This document shows, one piece after another, positions 17,444-25,120 of a DNA stretch of 64,000 nucleotides. The stretch covers positions 272,001 through 336,000 of the forward strand of contig NZ_FXAF01000006.1 in assembly GCF_900177415.1 (NCBI RefSeq), in the 5' to 3' direction. This DNA is from Xaviernesmea oryzae. GTDB taxonomy: Bacteria; Pseudomonadota; Alphaproteobacteria; Rhizobiales; Rhizobiaceae. The position numbers and the translations under genes were made by a program. Position 1 is the stretch's first letter. Every line of letters begins with the position of its first letter. The notes under the pieces are model-generated. The model saw nothing but the letters and a program-made list of their open reading frames with translations, was not told where the DNA came from and did not search any database.

Positions 17444-18622
17444 ATGGCTGAGGTCGTCGTCAAAACGCCGCTGCAATATCTCGATAAGGCAATGTCTACC
17501 CTGCGCGATCTCGGCCTGGTCAGCGATAAAAAGGAGGACGCGCCGATCGTCGGTCTCCTTGAAAAGATCGCCGATATCGAGCCGGAAAAGATTGCGATCA
17601 TCACCCGCACCCTGCAGCAGATGAGCGTCTTCAACGAAGTCGTTCGCGAACAGGTCGCCGAGATGTCGATCGGGCAGCGCTACGAAAAGATTTCGAAAGC
17701 CTTCGATTCGATCCGCGATGATGCGAAATCCATGGTCGACCAGATCGAGGACGGCAAGATCAACATCTTCGAGCGCGCTACCAACGTCTGGATGAAGATT
17801 TCACGCGGCGACATTGCGACCCGTTTCGACGAGATCAAGGAGACCTATCTTGCCGTCTCCAAGGACACCAAGGCCAATATCGAACGCGAGCAGACCATAC
17901 TGGAGGCCTACCGCGATTTCCGAGGCGCCCTGAAGCATGGCGAAGTCGCGGCACTTGAAATCCTCAAGGCCGCCCAGGCAAAGCTCGACGACGCCAAGGC
18001 CGGATTGAAGGGAGCGTCCGATGCGGTTGCCGCTTTCCCGGAAGGTGGCGACCTGACGGAACGGGCCAAGCTCGAACTGGTGCGCGATGAACATCTCCGC
18101 AGGGTCCAGAACGAGGAGGGACGCTATCAGGTGGCCAAGGACCTCGCCGACAACCTGACGATTAGCTACAACACGTCGGAAGTGGTCATGGCGCGTCTCG
18201 TCCAGACCACCAATGCCAAGGAGCGGGTCTACCAGCAGGCGGTGTCCTTCTTCTCGACCAACGAATCGGTTCTGACCGCGCTGAAGGCATCGTTCACCGG
18301 CCTGTTCGGTCTGCACGAGGCGACACAGACCCTGAACGAGATGAAGGAAGGCGTTTCGAAATCGCTCGAAGTGCTGGCCGAGATCGGCGGCAAGGTGCAG
18401 GAAGAGGCCCTGAAAGCCGGCTACGGCCCGACCATCCGCGCCGATGCCGTCAAGAAGCTGGTCGATAGCGTCGTCAACTTCCAGACCCGTTCGGTGGAGA
18501 TCATCGCCGAGATGCGGGAGCTCTCCACGAAGAACAGCGAGGAAGTCCGCAATGCCGTCGAGGACGGCAAGAAGCGGATCGCCCGGCTTGCCGAACAGGG
18601 GAACGCCCTGGTGATCGGCTGA
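17444..18622 (+). CDS. Helical cytoplasmic protein of unknown function, TelA-like in layout
   Basis: 392-residue, almost entirely helical and highly charged protein with no signal peptide or membrane segment. There are heptad-like stretches near residues 135-200 (FDEIKETYLAVSKDTKANIE) and in the C-terminal 100 residues (VEIIAEMRELSTKNSEEVRN). Size, the central run of long helices and a C-terminal helical bundle recall the toxic-anion-resistance protein TelA, but I see no decisive TelA motif. The start at 17444 (MAEVVVKT) has AAGGGAGGG upstream. It is the first of four same-strand genes separated by 22, 7 and 39 bases, so probably one operon. Function unknown. Confidence 0.8.
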   Translation: MAEVVVKTPLQYLDKAMSTLRDLGLVSDKKEDAPIVGLLEKIADIEPEKIAIITRTLQQMSVFNEVVREQVAEMSIGQRYEKISKAFDSIRDDAKSMVDQIEDGKINIFERATNVWMKISRGDIATRFDEIKETYLAVSKDTKANIEREQTILEAYRDFRGALKHGEVAALEILKAAQAKLDDAKAGLKGASDAVAAFPEGGDLTERAKLELVRDEHLRRVQNEEGRYQVAKDLADNLTISYNTSEVVMARLVQTTNAKERVYQQAVSFFSTNESVLTALKASFTGLFGLHEATQTLNEMKEGVSKSLEVLAEIGGKVQEEALKAGYGPTIRADAVKKLVDSVVNFQTRSVEIIAEMRELSTKNSEEVRNAVEDGKKRIARLAEQGNALVIG

Positions 18623-18644
18623 GCCTCAGGCGCTGGATTCGACC

Positions 18645-19604
18645 ATGGCCGAAACTACCGCCGCGGCAACCTCCTCCCCTTCCGGCGCCAAGGGACCTGC
18701 CCTTGACGAACTGATGCTGGCCATGGACGTGGTCGATACCCTGCGCCATCAGGAGGATGTCGCCCTCCGCGAACTTGCGCAGGAAGGGCGCGACGATGTC
18801 CTGAAGGAAAGGCTGCGGCGCATCTACGAAAGCCAGGGCCTGACCGTCTCCGACCGCATTCTCGACGAGGGCATCAAGGCTCTCAAGGAGAGCCGCTTCA
18901 CCTATGAACAGACGCCGCCCGGTTTGTCGCGGACACTGGCCGGCCTTTGGGTAAGGCGCGGCGCCTTCGGCAAGGCGCTAGTCGTGCTCGTTATGCTCGC
19001 CGTCGCCTGGATCGGATGGTCCGTCTGGCAGCAGACCGTGGCCGAACGCACGGCGGAGGCAGCGCGTATCGAGCTGACGGAGACGTTGCCGCGGCAGATC
19101 GCGGCGGCCGGCCAGGCGGCACTCGCCGAGGCCAGGACCGACGACGCGCGCGAGCGTGTGGAACAGCTGCAATCCGACGCTTCGGCCGCGCTGGCGCGTT
19201 CGGATGCCGAGGCGGCGCGGGTTGCTTTGGCCGACCTCGATCGGGTGCGCGGCGATCTCATGCGGGTCTACGAACTCAGGATCGTGTCGCGGCCGGGAGA
19301 GCAGAGCGGCATCTTTCGCATTCCCGATGTCAATAGCGGCGCGCGCAACTACTACCTGATCGTCGAAGCGGTGACGCCCGACGGACAGCTGCTTTCCTTC
19401 CCGATCCGAAGCGAGGAAAACGGCCAGACGAAGACCGTGTCGAAATGGGGCGTTCGCGTGCCGCAGCAAACCTATGAGGCTGTGCGGCGGGACAAGACGG
19501 ATGACGGCATCCTGCAGGGCGAGGTTCTTGCGACCAAACCGCGGGGCGCGCTGGAGCCGGTCTTTTCCATGGCAGTTTCCGGCGGCGAGATAACGGAGTG
19601 GTAG
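18645..19604 (+). CDS. Membrane-anchored protein, DUF6384-like
   Basis: 319-residue protein. The N-terminal 100 residues are soluble and helical (LDELMLAMDVVDTLRHQEDV, then a TVSDRILDEGIKALKESRF motif). A single membrane helix follows at about residues 106-125 (GKALVVLVMLAVAWIGWSVW), then a coiled-coil rich in Ala/Arg/Glu (about 130-205) and a compact C-terminal domain (IFRIPDVNSGARNYYLIVEA). With the N-terminus in the cytoplasm, the rest would face the periplasm. The MLAMDVVDTLRHQE segment fits the DUF6384 family as I remember it. It follows the first module gene by 22 bases and precedes the third by 7. Confidence 0.8.
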   Translation: MAETTAAATSSPSGAKGPALDELMLAMDVVDTLRHQEDVALRELAQEGRDDVLKERLRRIYESQGLTVSDRILDEGIKALKESRFTYEQTPPGLSRTLAGLWVRRGAFGKALVVLVMLAVAWIGWSVWQQTVAERTAEAARIELTETLPRQIAAAGQAALAEARTDDARERVEQLQSDASAALARSDAEAARVALADLDRVRGDLMRVYELRIVSRPGEQSGIFRIPDVNSGARNYYLIVEAVTPDGQLLSFPIRSEENGQTKTVSKWGVRVPQQTYEAVRRDKTDDGILQGEVLATKPRGALEPVFSMAVSGGEITEW

Positions 19605-19611
19605 GGCGGCG

Positions 19612-21015
19612 ATGATCAGTGCATTCGAAGCCTTGAACTCCATCGAGCGGGCCGGCCGCGGACTTCGCGAGGACGAGGACCGGCTGGCCCGGATCGTCGA
19701 GGCGGCTGCAGCCGAGACGGCGCGCCTGAGGACGGAGCAGGCCGGATTGTTCAAGTCTCTCGCCCGCATCCGGCTGGACGCACTCAAGCAGAACCGGATA
19801 CTCGGCACGCTCGACGAGGCGGAGCGCAAGGCGCTGTCCATCGTCGAGGACCAGCAGCAGAAGCTGGAGGCGCTTTCGAAGCGCCGGGAGGCGCGTCTCT
19901 CCGAGCTTGCAAAGACGCGCGACGAGCGCACGGACAGGGCGAAGAAAGTGGCCGAGGCGGCCGAGGCGATCACGGGTCTTGAGGAAGCGACGCAGAAACG
20001 GATGGCGGAGGATCTCGCCTGGCAGGCGCAGGCCGCCAAACTGTCGGGTGCGGAGGCCAGAGCCCAGGCTGCCGACGTCAAGGCGAAGCAATCCGAGACC
20101 GACCGGGATGAGAAGTCGAAGCCCTATCTCGCCGATCGACTTTTCGTCTACCTATGGGAACGCGGATACGGTACGTCGGCTTATCGCGGCGGCCCGATCG
20201 CCCGGCTGGGCGACGGTTATGTGGCCCGCGTCGTCCAATACGAGCCGGCCCGGCAGAACTACTTCACCCTCACGGAAATCCCCAAGCGGTTGCGCGAACA
20301 TGCCGACCGGCTGAAGGCGGAGGTCGCGGAGGAAGAGGCGAAGCTGACCGCGATCGAACGCGCCGCGCTGGAGGCCGACGGCATCGAGGGGCGCGAGGCG
20401 GCGCACCGCAAGGCGGAAGAAGAACTTGAGGCTTCCGACCGCCGCATCGCCGGCCTCGAACGTGAGGATGCCGCACTGGAGCAGGAACGGGCAATCCTGC
20501 TCGGCGAAGACGGGGACAAGGGGTTGGCCGGTGCGCTGGCCGAACTTGCCGAATCCATGCAAAGGGAGGATCTGCGCGTCCTGCTGCGCGATGCGTTGCA
20601 GACGCCGACGCCCGAGGACGAGCGGATCGTCCGCCGGCTGCAGAGCATCGAGAGCGAGCTGATCCGGCATGCGGAACAGGCCGATGAAGCCCGCCGCACC
20701 GCGCTCGACCTGGCGAGGAAGCGCGCGGAGATCGACCGTTCCCGCGATGAATTCCGCCGCTCCGGCTACGATCGGCAAGGAGGAGGCTTCAGCAACGACA
20801 AGCTGATCGGCGATGTGATCGGCGGCATTATCGGTGGCATGCTTTCCTCCCGCGAGCTCGGAGATGCCTTGCGCAGCGGCTATCGCCCCGGCGGCAGCCG
20901 CTCCGGCTTTCCCTCTCGCCCCGGCGGCGGGATATTCGGCGGAGGCTCGCGAGGCGGTGGCGGCCGTATCGGCGGCGGATCGGGCGGAGGGTTCAGAACC
21001 GGCGGCGGTTTTTAG
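19612..21015 (+). CDS. Coiled-coil protein with glycine-rich tail
   Basis: 467-residue protein. Residues 1-160 form a long charged coiled coil (many Glu/Arg/Ala heptads). A small globular segment follows near residues 165-225 (YLADRLFVYLWERGYGTSAYR, VQYEPARQNYFTLTEIP), and a second coiled coil runs from about 225 to 385. The C-terminus changes sharply: an amphipathic DVIGGIIGGMLSSRELGDAL is followed by a Gly/Arg/Ser tail ending GGGFRTGGGF. Such a tail resembles the C-termini of YgcG/TPM-type envelope proteins. There is no signal peptide. Third gene of the module, 7 bases after its neighbour. Function unknown. Confidence 0.8.
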   Translation: MISAFEALNSIERAGRGLREDEDRLARIVEAAAAETARLRTEQAGLFKSLARIRLDALKQNRILGTLDEAERKALSIVEDQQQKLEALSKRREARLSELAKTRDERTDRAKKVAEAAEAITGLEEATQKRMAEDLAWQAQAAKLSGAEARAQAADVKAKQSETDRDEKSKPYLADRLFVYLWERGYGTSAYRGGPIARLGDGYVARVVQYEPARQNYFTLTEIPKRLREHADRLKAEVAEEEAKLTAIERAALEADGIEGREAAHRKAEEELEASDRRIAGLEREDAALEQERAILLGEDGDKGLAGALAELAESMQREDLRVLLRDALQTPTPEDERIVRRLQSIESELIRHAEQADEARRTALDLARKRAEIDRSRDEFRRSGYDRQGGGFSNDKLIGDVIGGIIGGMLSSRELGDALRSGYRPGGSRSGFPSRPGGGIFGGGSRGGGGRIGGGSGGGFRTGGGF

Positions 21016-21054
21016 AATAAGTGATTGAAGTTGTTCATGAAGGAGAAGAGAGAA

Positions 21055-21243
21055 ATGTACAGGTTCGAAATCTACAAGGATAAGGCCGGTGAATTCCGTT
21101 TCCGTTTCCGGGCTTCCAACGGCCAGATTATGTTCAGCTCGGAAGGCTATGCGAGCAAGGCATCGGCCGTGAACGCGATCGAATCGATCAAGGCGAACGC
21201 TCCGGGCGCAACCACCGACGATCAGACCACCGCGATGGCATGA
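21055..21243 (+). CDS. YegP/DUF1508 family small protein
   Basis: 62-residue protein made of one DUF1508 unit: MYRFEIYKDKAGEFRFRFRA, NGQIMFSSEGYASKASAVNAIES. YegP-like proteins have one or two such units; this has one plus a short acidic/threonine tail. The ATG at 21055 is preceded by AGGAGAAGAGA; a TTG at 21025 in the same frame is unlikely. It closes the four-gene module, 39 bases after the coiled-coil gene. The molecular role of the family is not established. Confidence 0.85.
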   Translation: MYRFEIYKDKAGEFRFRFRASNGQIMFSSEGYASKASAVNAIESIKANAPGATTDDQTTAMA

Positions 21244-21252
21244 ATCCGGATC

Positions 21253-21282
21253 TCCGGCGGTCTTATGTCATTGGCCGCCGGA
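21253..21282. terminator. Hairpin between convergent yegP-like gene and phnE2
   Basis: TCCGGCGG (21253-21260) pairs with CCGCCGGA (21275-21282) over a 14-base loop in the 46-base gap between convergent genes. There is no clear T-run on either side, so it is a weak candidate for a shared terminator. Confidence 0.4.
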
Positions 21283-21289
21283 TAAAGGA

Positions 21290-22141
21290 TCATATCAGCC
21301 GTTTGCGGAGCCAGGCGGAAGCCGCGTCGATGCAATAGACTGTCGCGATAATCAGAAAGATGATCGACCACGCTTCCGGCCAACGGAAGGCGTGCATGCG
21401 ATCGGCCAGCAGGAAGCCTATGCCGCCGGCACCGACAATGCCGAGGATGGTGCCCGAACGGGCATTCGATTCGAAATTGTAAAGGATGATCGACAGGATA
21501 ACCGGCAACGCTTGCGGCATGATCGCATAGCGTATCGCTTGTATATTGCTGCCGCCGGACGCCTTCACCCCGTCGACCGGCTTGCGCGACGTGTTCTCGA
21601 TCGCCTCGGCGAAGAGCTTTGCGAATGTGCCGATCTCCGACACGGCGATGGCAAGGATGCCGGCCATCGGACCGAGGCCGAAGGCGCGGATGAAGATCAG
21701 CGCGAGGATGATCTGCTCGACCGCGCGCAGGGCGTCGAATCCGCGGCGGGAAAGAAGCCTGAGCCAGCTGAACGGCATGATGTTCTTGGCCCCGAGCAGG
21801 GCGAGCGGCAGTGCGGCGAGAGCTCCCAGCAGCGTTCCGAGGAAAGCCATGACGACGGTGTCGCCGAGGCCTTCGAGGATTTCGCTCCATTCCTGCCAGG
21901 TGGTCCAGATATGGGGTGGGAACATGAAGCTGAGGATATTGCCGAGCCGTGTCAGTCCCTCGATGAACCGGGCCGGCGTGGCGCCGAAGGCCACGGCGCT
22001 GTAGACGAACGGAACGGCGAGTGCCGCAACGATCGCCGCTGGCATCATGCGGTGGAGAAGCGGTTTCTCCAAGGCGCCGGGCAGGCAGGCTTTCGCACCG
22101 CTGACGAAATCCGCATCGGAATGAGGATGGGCGTCGGTCAT
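21290..22141 (-). CDS. phnE: Phosphonate ABC importer permease PhnE (second copy)
   Basis: 283-residue integral membrane permease of the PhnE family. It has hydrophobic segments near residues 35-55 and 92-120, and a conserved cytoplasmic loop VKASGGSNIQAIRYAIMPQALPVILS that contacts PhnC. The following segment, FESNARSGTILGIVGAGGIGFLL, is characteristic of PhnE. It starts by ATGA overlap with the stop of the upstream phnE, giving the PhnE1-PhnE2 heterodimer arrangement usual in Rhizobiales. Last gene of phnCDEE. Confidence 0.9.
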   Translation of the reverse strand: MTDAHPHSDADFVSGAKACLPGALEKPLLHRMMPAAIVAALAVPFVYSAVAFGATPARFIEGLTRLGNILSFMFPPHIWTTWQEWSEILEGLGDTVVMAFLGTLLGALAALPLALLGAKNIMPFSWLRLLSRRGFDALRAVEQIILALIFIRAFGLGPMAGILAIAVSEIGTFAKLFAEAIENTSRKPVDGVKASGGSNIQAIRYAIMPQALPVILSIILYNFESNARSGTILGIVGAGGIGFLLADRMHAFRWPEAWSIIFLIIATVYCIDAASAWLRKRLI

Positions 22142-23052
22142 GTCCAGTGCTCCGAGATGCCGATGATCCTGTGGCGCAATCTTTCGCTGAGAAAATCGAT
22201 GACTGTCATGCTGAAGAGGATGATGACGAAGAGTGCCGAGAGATCGGTATATTCCTGCAGCGACATGGCTGTGCGGATTTCCTGACCAAGCCCGCCGGCT
22301 CCGACATAGCCGATGATGGAGGATGACCGGACGTTGATCTCGAATCTCAGCAGCGTATAGCTGATGACGTTCGGGATGACCTGCGGCACCGCACCGTAGC
22401 GCATCTGCTGAAACCAGTTGCCGCCAGACGCCTTGATTCCGTCGAGCGGCCGCATGTCGATGTTTTCATTCGCTTCCGAATAGAGCTTGCCGAGTGAGCC
22501 GGTCGCGTGAAGGCCGATCGCCAGGACCCCGGCAAGCGGGCCGACGCCGAAACAGAAGACGAAGATCAGCGCCCATACCATTTCGGGAACGGTGCGGATG
22601 ATTTCGAGATAGCGACGGACGACGACCGATACCGGACGTCCGGGGCTGAGATTGCGCGCCGCCAGAAAGCTGAGCAGGAAGCCGCCGAAAACGCCGAGAA
22701 CGGTCGCCGCGTATGCGATCAGGATGGTTTCCCAGAGCAGGCGCAGCCAGGTCTCCCAGCGCCAGAACCATTCGGCGAGATCGGAACCGAGCGTCGCAAA
22801 TCTAAGGGTGGGGATCGTCTTTTCCAGATATTCGCCGAGCCTCGGCAGGCCGGCCCAGATCTTCAGCATCGATACGCGCTCGCCCGAGGGCAGGGTCACG
22901 TCGGTGAACGCGAAGAAGCCGCCGACATAAGCGGAAAACAGCACGGCGCCGAGGAAGAGCAGCGTCGAGACGGCCTGCACCCGCCGCGCGCTTTTCCGCG
23001 CATCGGCATAGTCGGTTTCGAAGTTCCGGATCGCGAGGGAGAGATCGGTCAT
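22138..23052 (-). CDS. phnE: Phosphonate ABC importer permease PhnE (first copy)
   Basis: 304-residue PhnE-type permease with a membrane segment near residues 28-50 (VSTLLFLGAVLFSAYVGGFF), further helices at about 105-130 and 160-185, the loop IKASGGNWFQQMRYGAVPQV and the family segment FEINVRSSSIIGYVGAGGLG. About 20 residues longer than its partner because of an N-terminal cytoplasmic extension. It follows phnD after 63 bases and overlaps the second phnE by 4 bases. Confidence 0.9.
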   Translation of the reverse strand: MTDLSLAIRNFETDYADARKSARRVQAVSTLLFLGAVLFSAYVGGFFAFTDVTLPSGERVSMLKIWAGLPRLGEYLEKTIPTLRFATLGSDLAEWFWRWETWLRLLWETILIAYAATVLGVFGGFLLSFLAARNLSPGRPVSVVVRRYLEIIRTVPEMVWALIFVFCFGVGPLAGVLAIGLHATGSLGKLYSEANENIDMRPLDGIKASGGNWFQQMRYGAVPQVIPNVISYTLLRFEINVRSSSIIGYVGAGGLGQEIRTAMSLQEYTDLSALFVIILFSMTVIDFLSERLRHRIIGISEHWT

Positions 23053-23115
23053 GATCTTTTTCCAACAGGCCGGCGGCTCCGGAACGTCCGGTGCCGCCCT
23101 GTATTGACTTCCGGA

Positions 23116-24024
23116 TCAGCCCTGGCGGCGCTGCTGGCGCAGCCAGTCGCGCATTTCGATGATCCATTCGTAGCGCTGATGGTCGACTTCGATGTAACCA
23201 TTGGCGGTTTCGTCACCGGAGGTGATCATCTTGTAGACTTCCGGATCGTTCTTCGGCAGGTCCTTGACGGCTGTCTTCACCGCCGTGATGAGATCGGCGG
23301 GCAGGTTCTTGCGGGCGGTCAGGGGGCCGTTGGTGATCTCGGGAGATTGCCAGATGCGGCAGATCTGACCCGACGGGATCATTCCCTTGGTTTCCATCCG
23401 CTGCGGGATGCCGCTCTTTTCGGTGTTGATATAGGTCGCTGCGGCGTCGAACTGCTTGTTGAAGACGCCCATGACGCCGGTTTCATGCGAACCGGAAAAA
23501 GGCACGGCAGAAAAGAAGGTCTTCGGATCGTATCCCTGCTTCACAAGGTTGAAGTAGGGAACCGCATAACCCGAAGTCGAATCCGGATCGGCAAAGGCGA
23601 GAACCTTGCCCTTCAAGTCGTCGATCGACTTGTAACCGGAATCGCAGCGCACGGTGACCACCGAGTAGTAGCCGCTGGCACCCTCCTTGTCGACATGTGC
23701 AAGAAGTGGCTCGACCCCGCCATTCGTCTCGGTATAGGCGGCCGCATAGGCGGACGAGCCGAGCGAAGCGAATTCGATCTGATCGGAGGCGAGCGCCTGG
23801 ATCACGCCGTCGTAGCTGCCGGCCGTGAAGATCTCCACGTTCACGCCCAGCTGCTTTTCGAGATAGGCCTGGAAACCCTGGTAACGGGCGATACGATCCT
23901 TTTCGTTCTCGGCGGAGGTGACGCCGTAGCGGATCGTCTTGTAGCTCTGCTTCCATTCTTGCGCATGGGCGGAACCCGCCAGGACAAGCGCGGCCGTTAC
24001 GGCCGTCAAGAGGACGTTCTTCAT
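23116..24024 (-). CDS. phnD: Phosphonate-binding periplasmic protein PhnD
   Basis: 302-residue solute-binding protein with a Sec signal peptide (MKNVLLTAVTAALVLAGSAHAQ, cleavage after AHA). The mature part has the PhnD pattern: TIRYGVTSAENEKDRIARYQ, QIEFASLGSSAYAAAYTETN, SGYYSVVTVRCDSGYKSIDD and a phosphate/phosphonate-contact region FADPDSTSGYAVP. It follows phnC after 51 bases. PhnD proteins bind alkylphosphonates; which one cannot be told, and the unusual PhnJ upstream makes the ligand worth testing. Confidence 0.9.
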   Translation of the reverse strand: MKNVLLTAVTAALVLAGSAHAQEWKQSYKTIRYGVTSAENEKDRIARYQGFQAYLEKQLGVNVEIFTAGSYDGVIQALASDQIEFASLGSSAYAAAYTETNGGVEPLLAHVDKEGASGYYSVVTVRCDSGYKSIDDLKGKVLAFADPDSTSGYAVPYFNLVKQGYDPKTFFSAVPFSGSHETGVMGVFNKQFDAAATYINTEKSGIPQRMETKGMIPSGQICRIWQSPEITNGPLTARKNLPADLITAVKTAVKDLPKNDPEVYKMITSGDETANGYIEVDHQRYEWIIEMRDWLRQQRRQG

Positions 24025-24075
24025 CGTGTTTCTCCAAGGGTGATGGTTGCCCTGCGCTATTGCAGGGCTGAGGCG

Positions 24076-24897
24076 TCAGGCCATGGTCTTCTGCCGGCTT
24101 TGGCTGGTCGTCAGAGGAGCAATGGCCGTCGATGTCACGGATTCGTCGAGCTCGAAATCGGAGCCGTCGATTCCGTAGATGGCTTGAAGACGCTCGCGCG
24201 TCAGTTCCGCGGGCAGCCCTTCGAAGACGATGCGGCCCGCCCGCATGGCGATGATGCGATCGCAATAGGTGCGCGCCGTATCGAGCGTGTGGAGATTGAC
24301 GAGGACGGTGATGCCGTCCTCCCTGTTTATCTTGCGCAATGCGTCCATGACCCGCGTGGCATTCGCCGGATCCAGCGAGGCGATCGGCTCGTCCGCGAGC
24401 ATGATCTCGGGACGCTGCACGAGGGCCTTGGCGATGGCGACCCGCTGCTGCTGTCCTCCGGACAATGTTCCTGCCTTTTGCAGGGCCTGGGACAGCAGAT
24501 CGAGGCGATCCAGCGCCTGGACGGCCAGCGCCCTTTCCTCTTCGCGGAAACGCCGCGCCACCGTCGAAAGCGGTCCCTGATGGGCAACGCGGCCGATCAG
24601 CACGTTGGTGAGGACATCCATCCGTTCCACCAGATTGAACTGCTGGAAGATCATGGCACAGGAGGCACGCCAGAGGCGCAGATCCCGTCCCCAGAGTTTG
24701 GTTATGTCCCGGCCGTTGAAAAGGATGCTGCCGTTGGTCGGCTCGATCAGGCGGTTGACGAGGCGGAGCAATGTCGATTTGCCGGCGCCGCTGCGGCCGA
24801 TGATGCCGACCATCTGGCCGGCCTCGATGGTAACGGTGACGTCATCGACGGCGTTCACCTGCCCGAAGGACTTCTTCAGCGAGTATAGTTCCAGCAT
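24076..24897 (-). CDS. phnC: Phosphonate ABC importer ATP-binding subunit PhnC
   Basis: 273-residue ABC ATPase. Walker A is GRSGAGKSTLLR (about residue 35), the Q-loop is MIFQQFNLV, the signature is LSGGQQQR, Walker B is IMLADEPIASLDP and the switch histidine is in VLVNLHTLDTAR. MLELYSLKKSFGQVNAVDDV is a typical PhnC start. A C-terminal extension of about 25 residues (SVTSTAIAPLTTSQSRQ) goes beyond the usual end. First gene of phnCDE1E2, with its own AT-rich upstream region. Confidence 0.9.
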   Translation of the reverse strand: MLELYSLKKSFGQVNAVDDVTVTIEAGQMVGIIGRSGAGKSTLLRLVNRLIEPTNGSILFNGRDITKLWGRDLRLWRASCAMIFQQFNLVERMDVLTNVLIGRVAHQGPLSTVARRFREEERALAVQALDRLDLLSQALQKAGTLSGGQQQRVAIAKALVQRPEIMLADEPIASLDPANATRVMDALRKINREDGITVLVNLHTLDTARTYCDRIIAMRAGRIVFEGLPAELTRERLQAIYGIDGSDFELDESVTSTAIAPLTTSQSRQKTMA

Positions 24898-25077
24898 CTA
24901 TCCCACCCAATGCAATCATTGAACGTCCCGTTTTGACGGGAGGCAGGCCCTGTCTTCTGGTAGTCTTCAATAAACGCTGTTTATGACAGGAATATAATAT
25001 TTTGATAGTTTGTAGAAATTCATTCTGATTTTATCGGAAAACATCCGGAAAATTCAGATGATACATTAAAATCATAG
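24898..25077 (-). promoter_or_regulatory. phnC upstream region
   Basis: AT-rich 180-base stretch between the phnM terminator and phnC. On the minus strand CTGTCAT (24989 to 24983) matches one half of a PHO box, but the second half at the required 11-base step is poor (4 of 7). A small hairpin TCCCGT/ACGGGA lies at 24926-24941. This is most likely a separate promoter for phnCDE1E2; PhoB control is possible but not shown. Confidence 0.4.
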
Positions 25078-25113
25078 AATAAAATTCAGAGGCCGGGCTT
25101 GCTGCCCGGCCTC
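25078..25113 (-). terminator. Rho-independent terminator of phnFGHIJKLM
   Basis: GAGGCCGGGC (25089-25098) pairs perfectly with GCCCGGCCTC (25104-25113) over a five-base loop, eight bases after the phnM stop. On the minus strand it is followed by TCTGAATTTTATT. This separates the phnM and phnC transcripts. Confidence 0.8.
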
Positions 25114-25120
25114 GTCGATC

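Noticed and set aside
22507..24888. A very long open frame (nearly 800 codons) on the plus strand, antisense to phnE, phnD and phnC.
   Set aside because: It is a GC-rich mirror frame. Its product is low in recognisable motifs while the minus strand carries four well-conserved phn genes over the same bases.
24983..25000. PHO box before phnC.
   Set aside because: Only one half-site (CTGTCAT on the minus strand) is good; the neighbouring half at the 11-base step matches 4 of 7. A weak pair near 31717-31735 upstream of phnF is no better. Not listed as a PhoB site.
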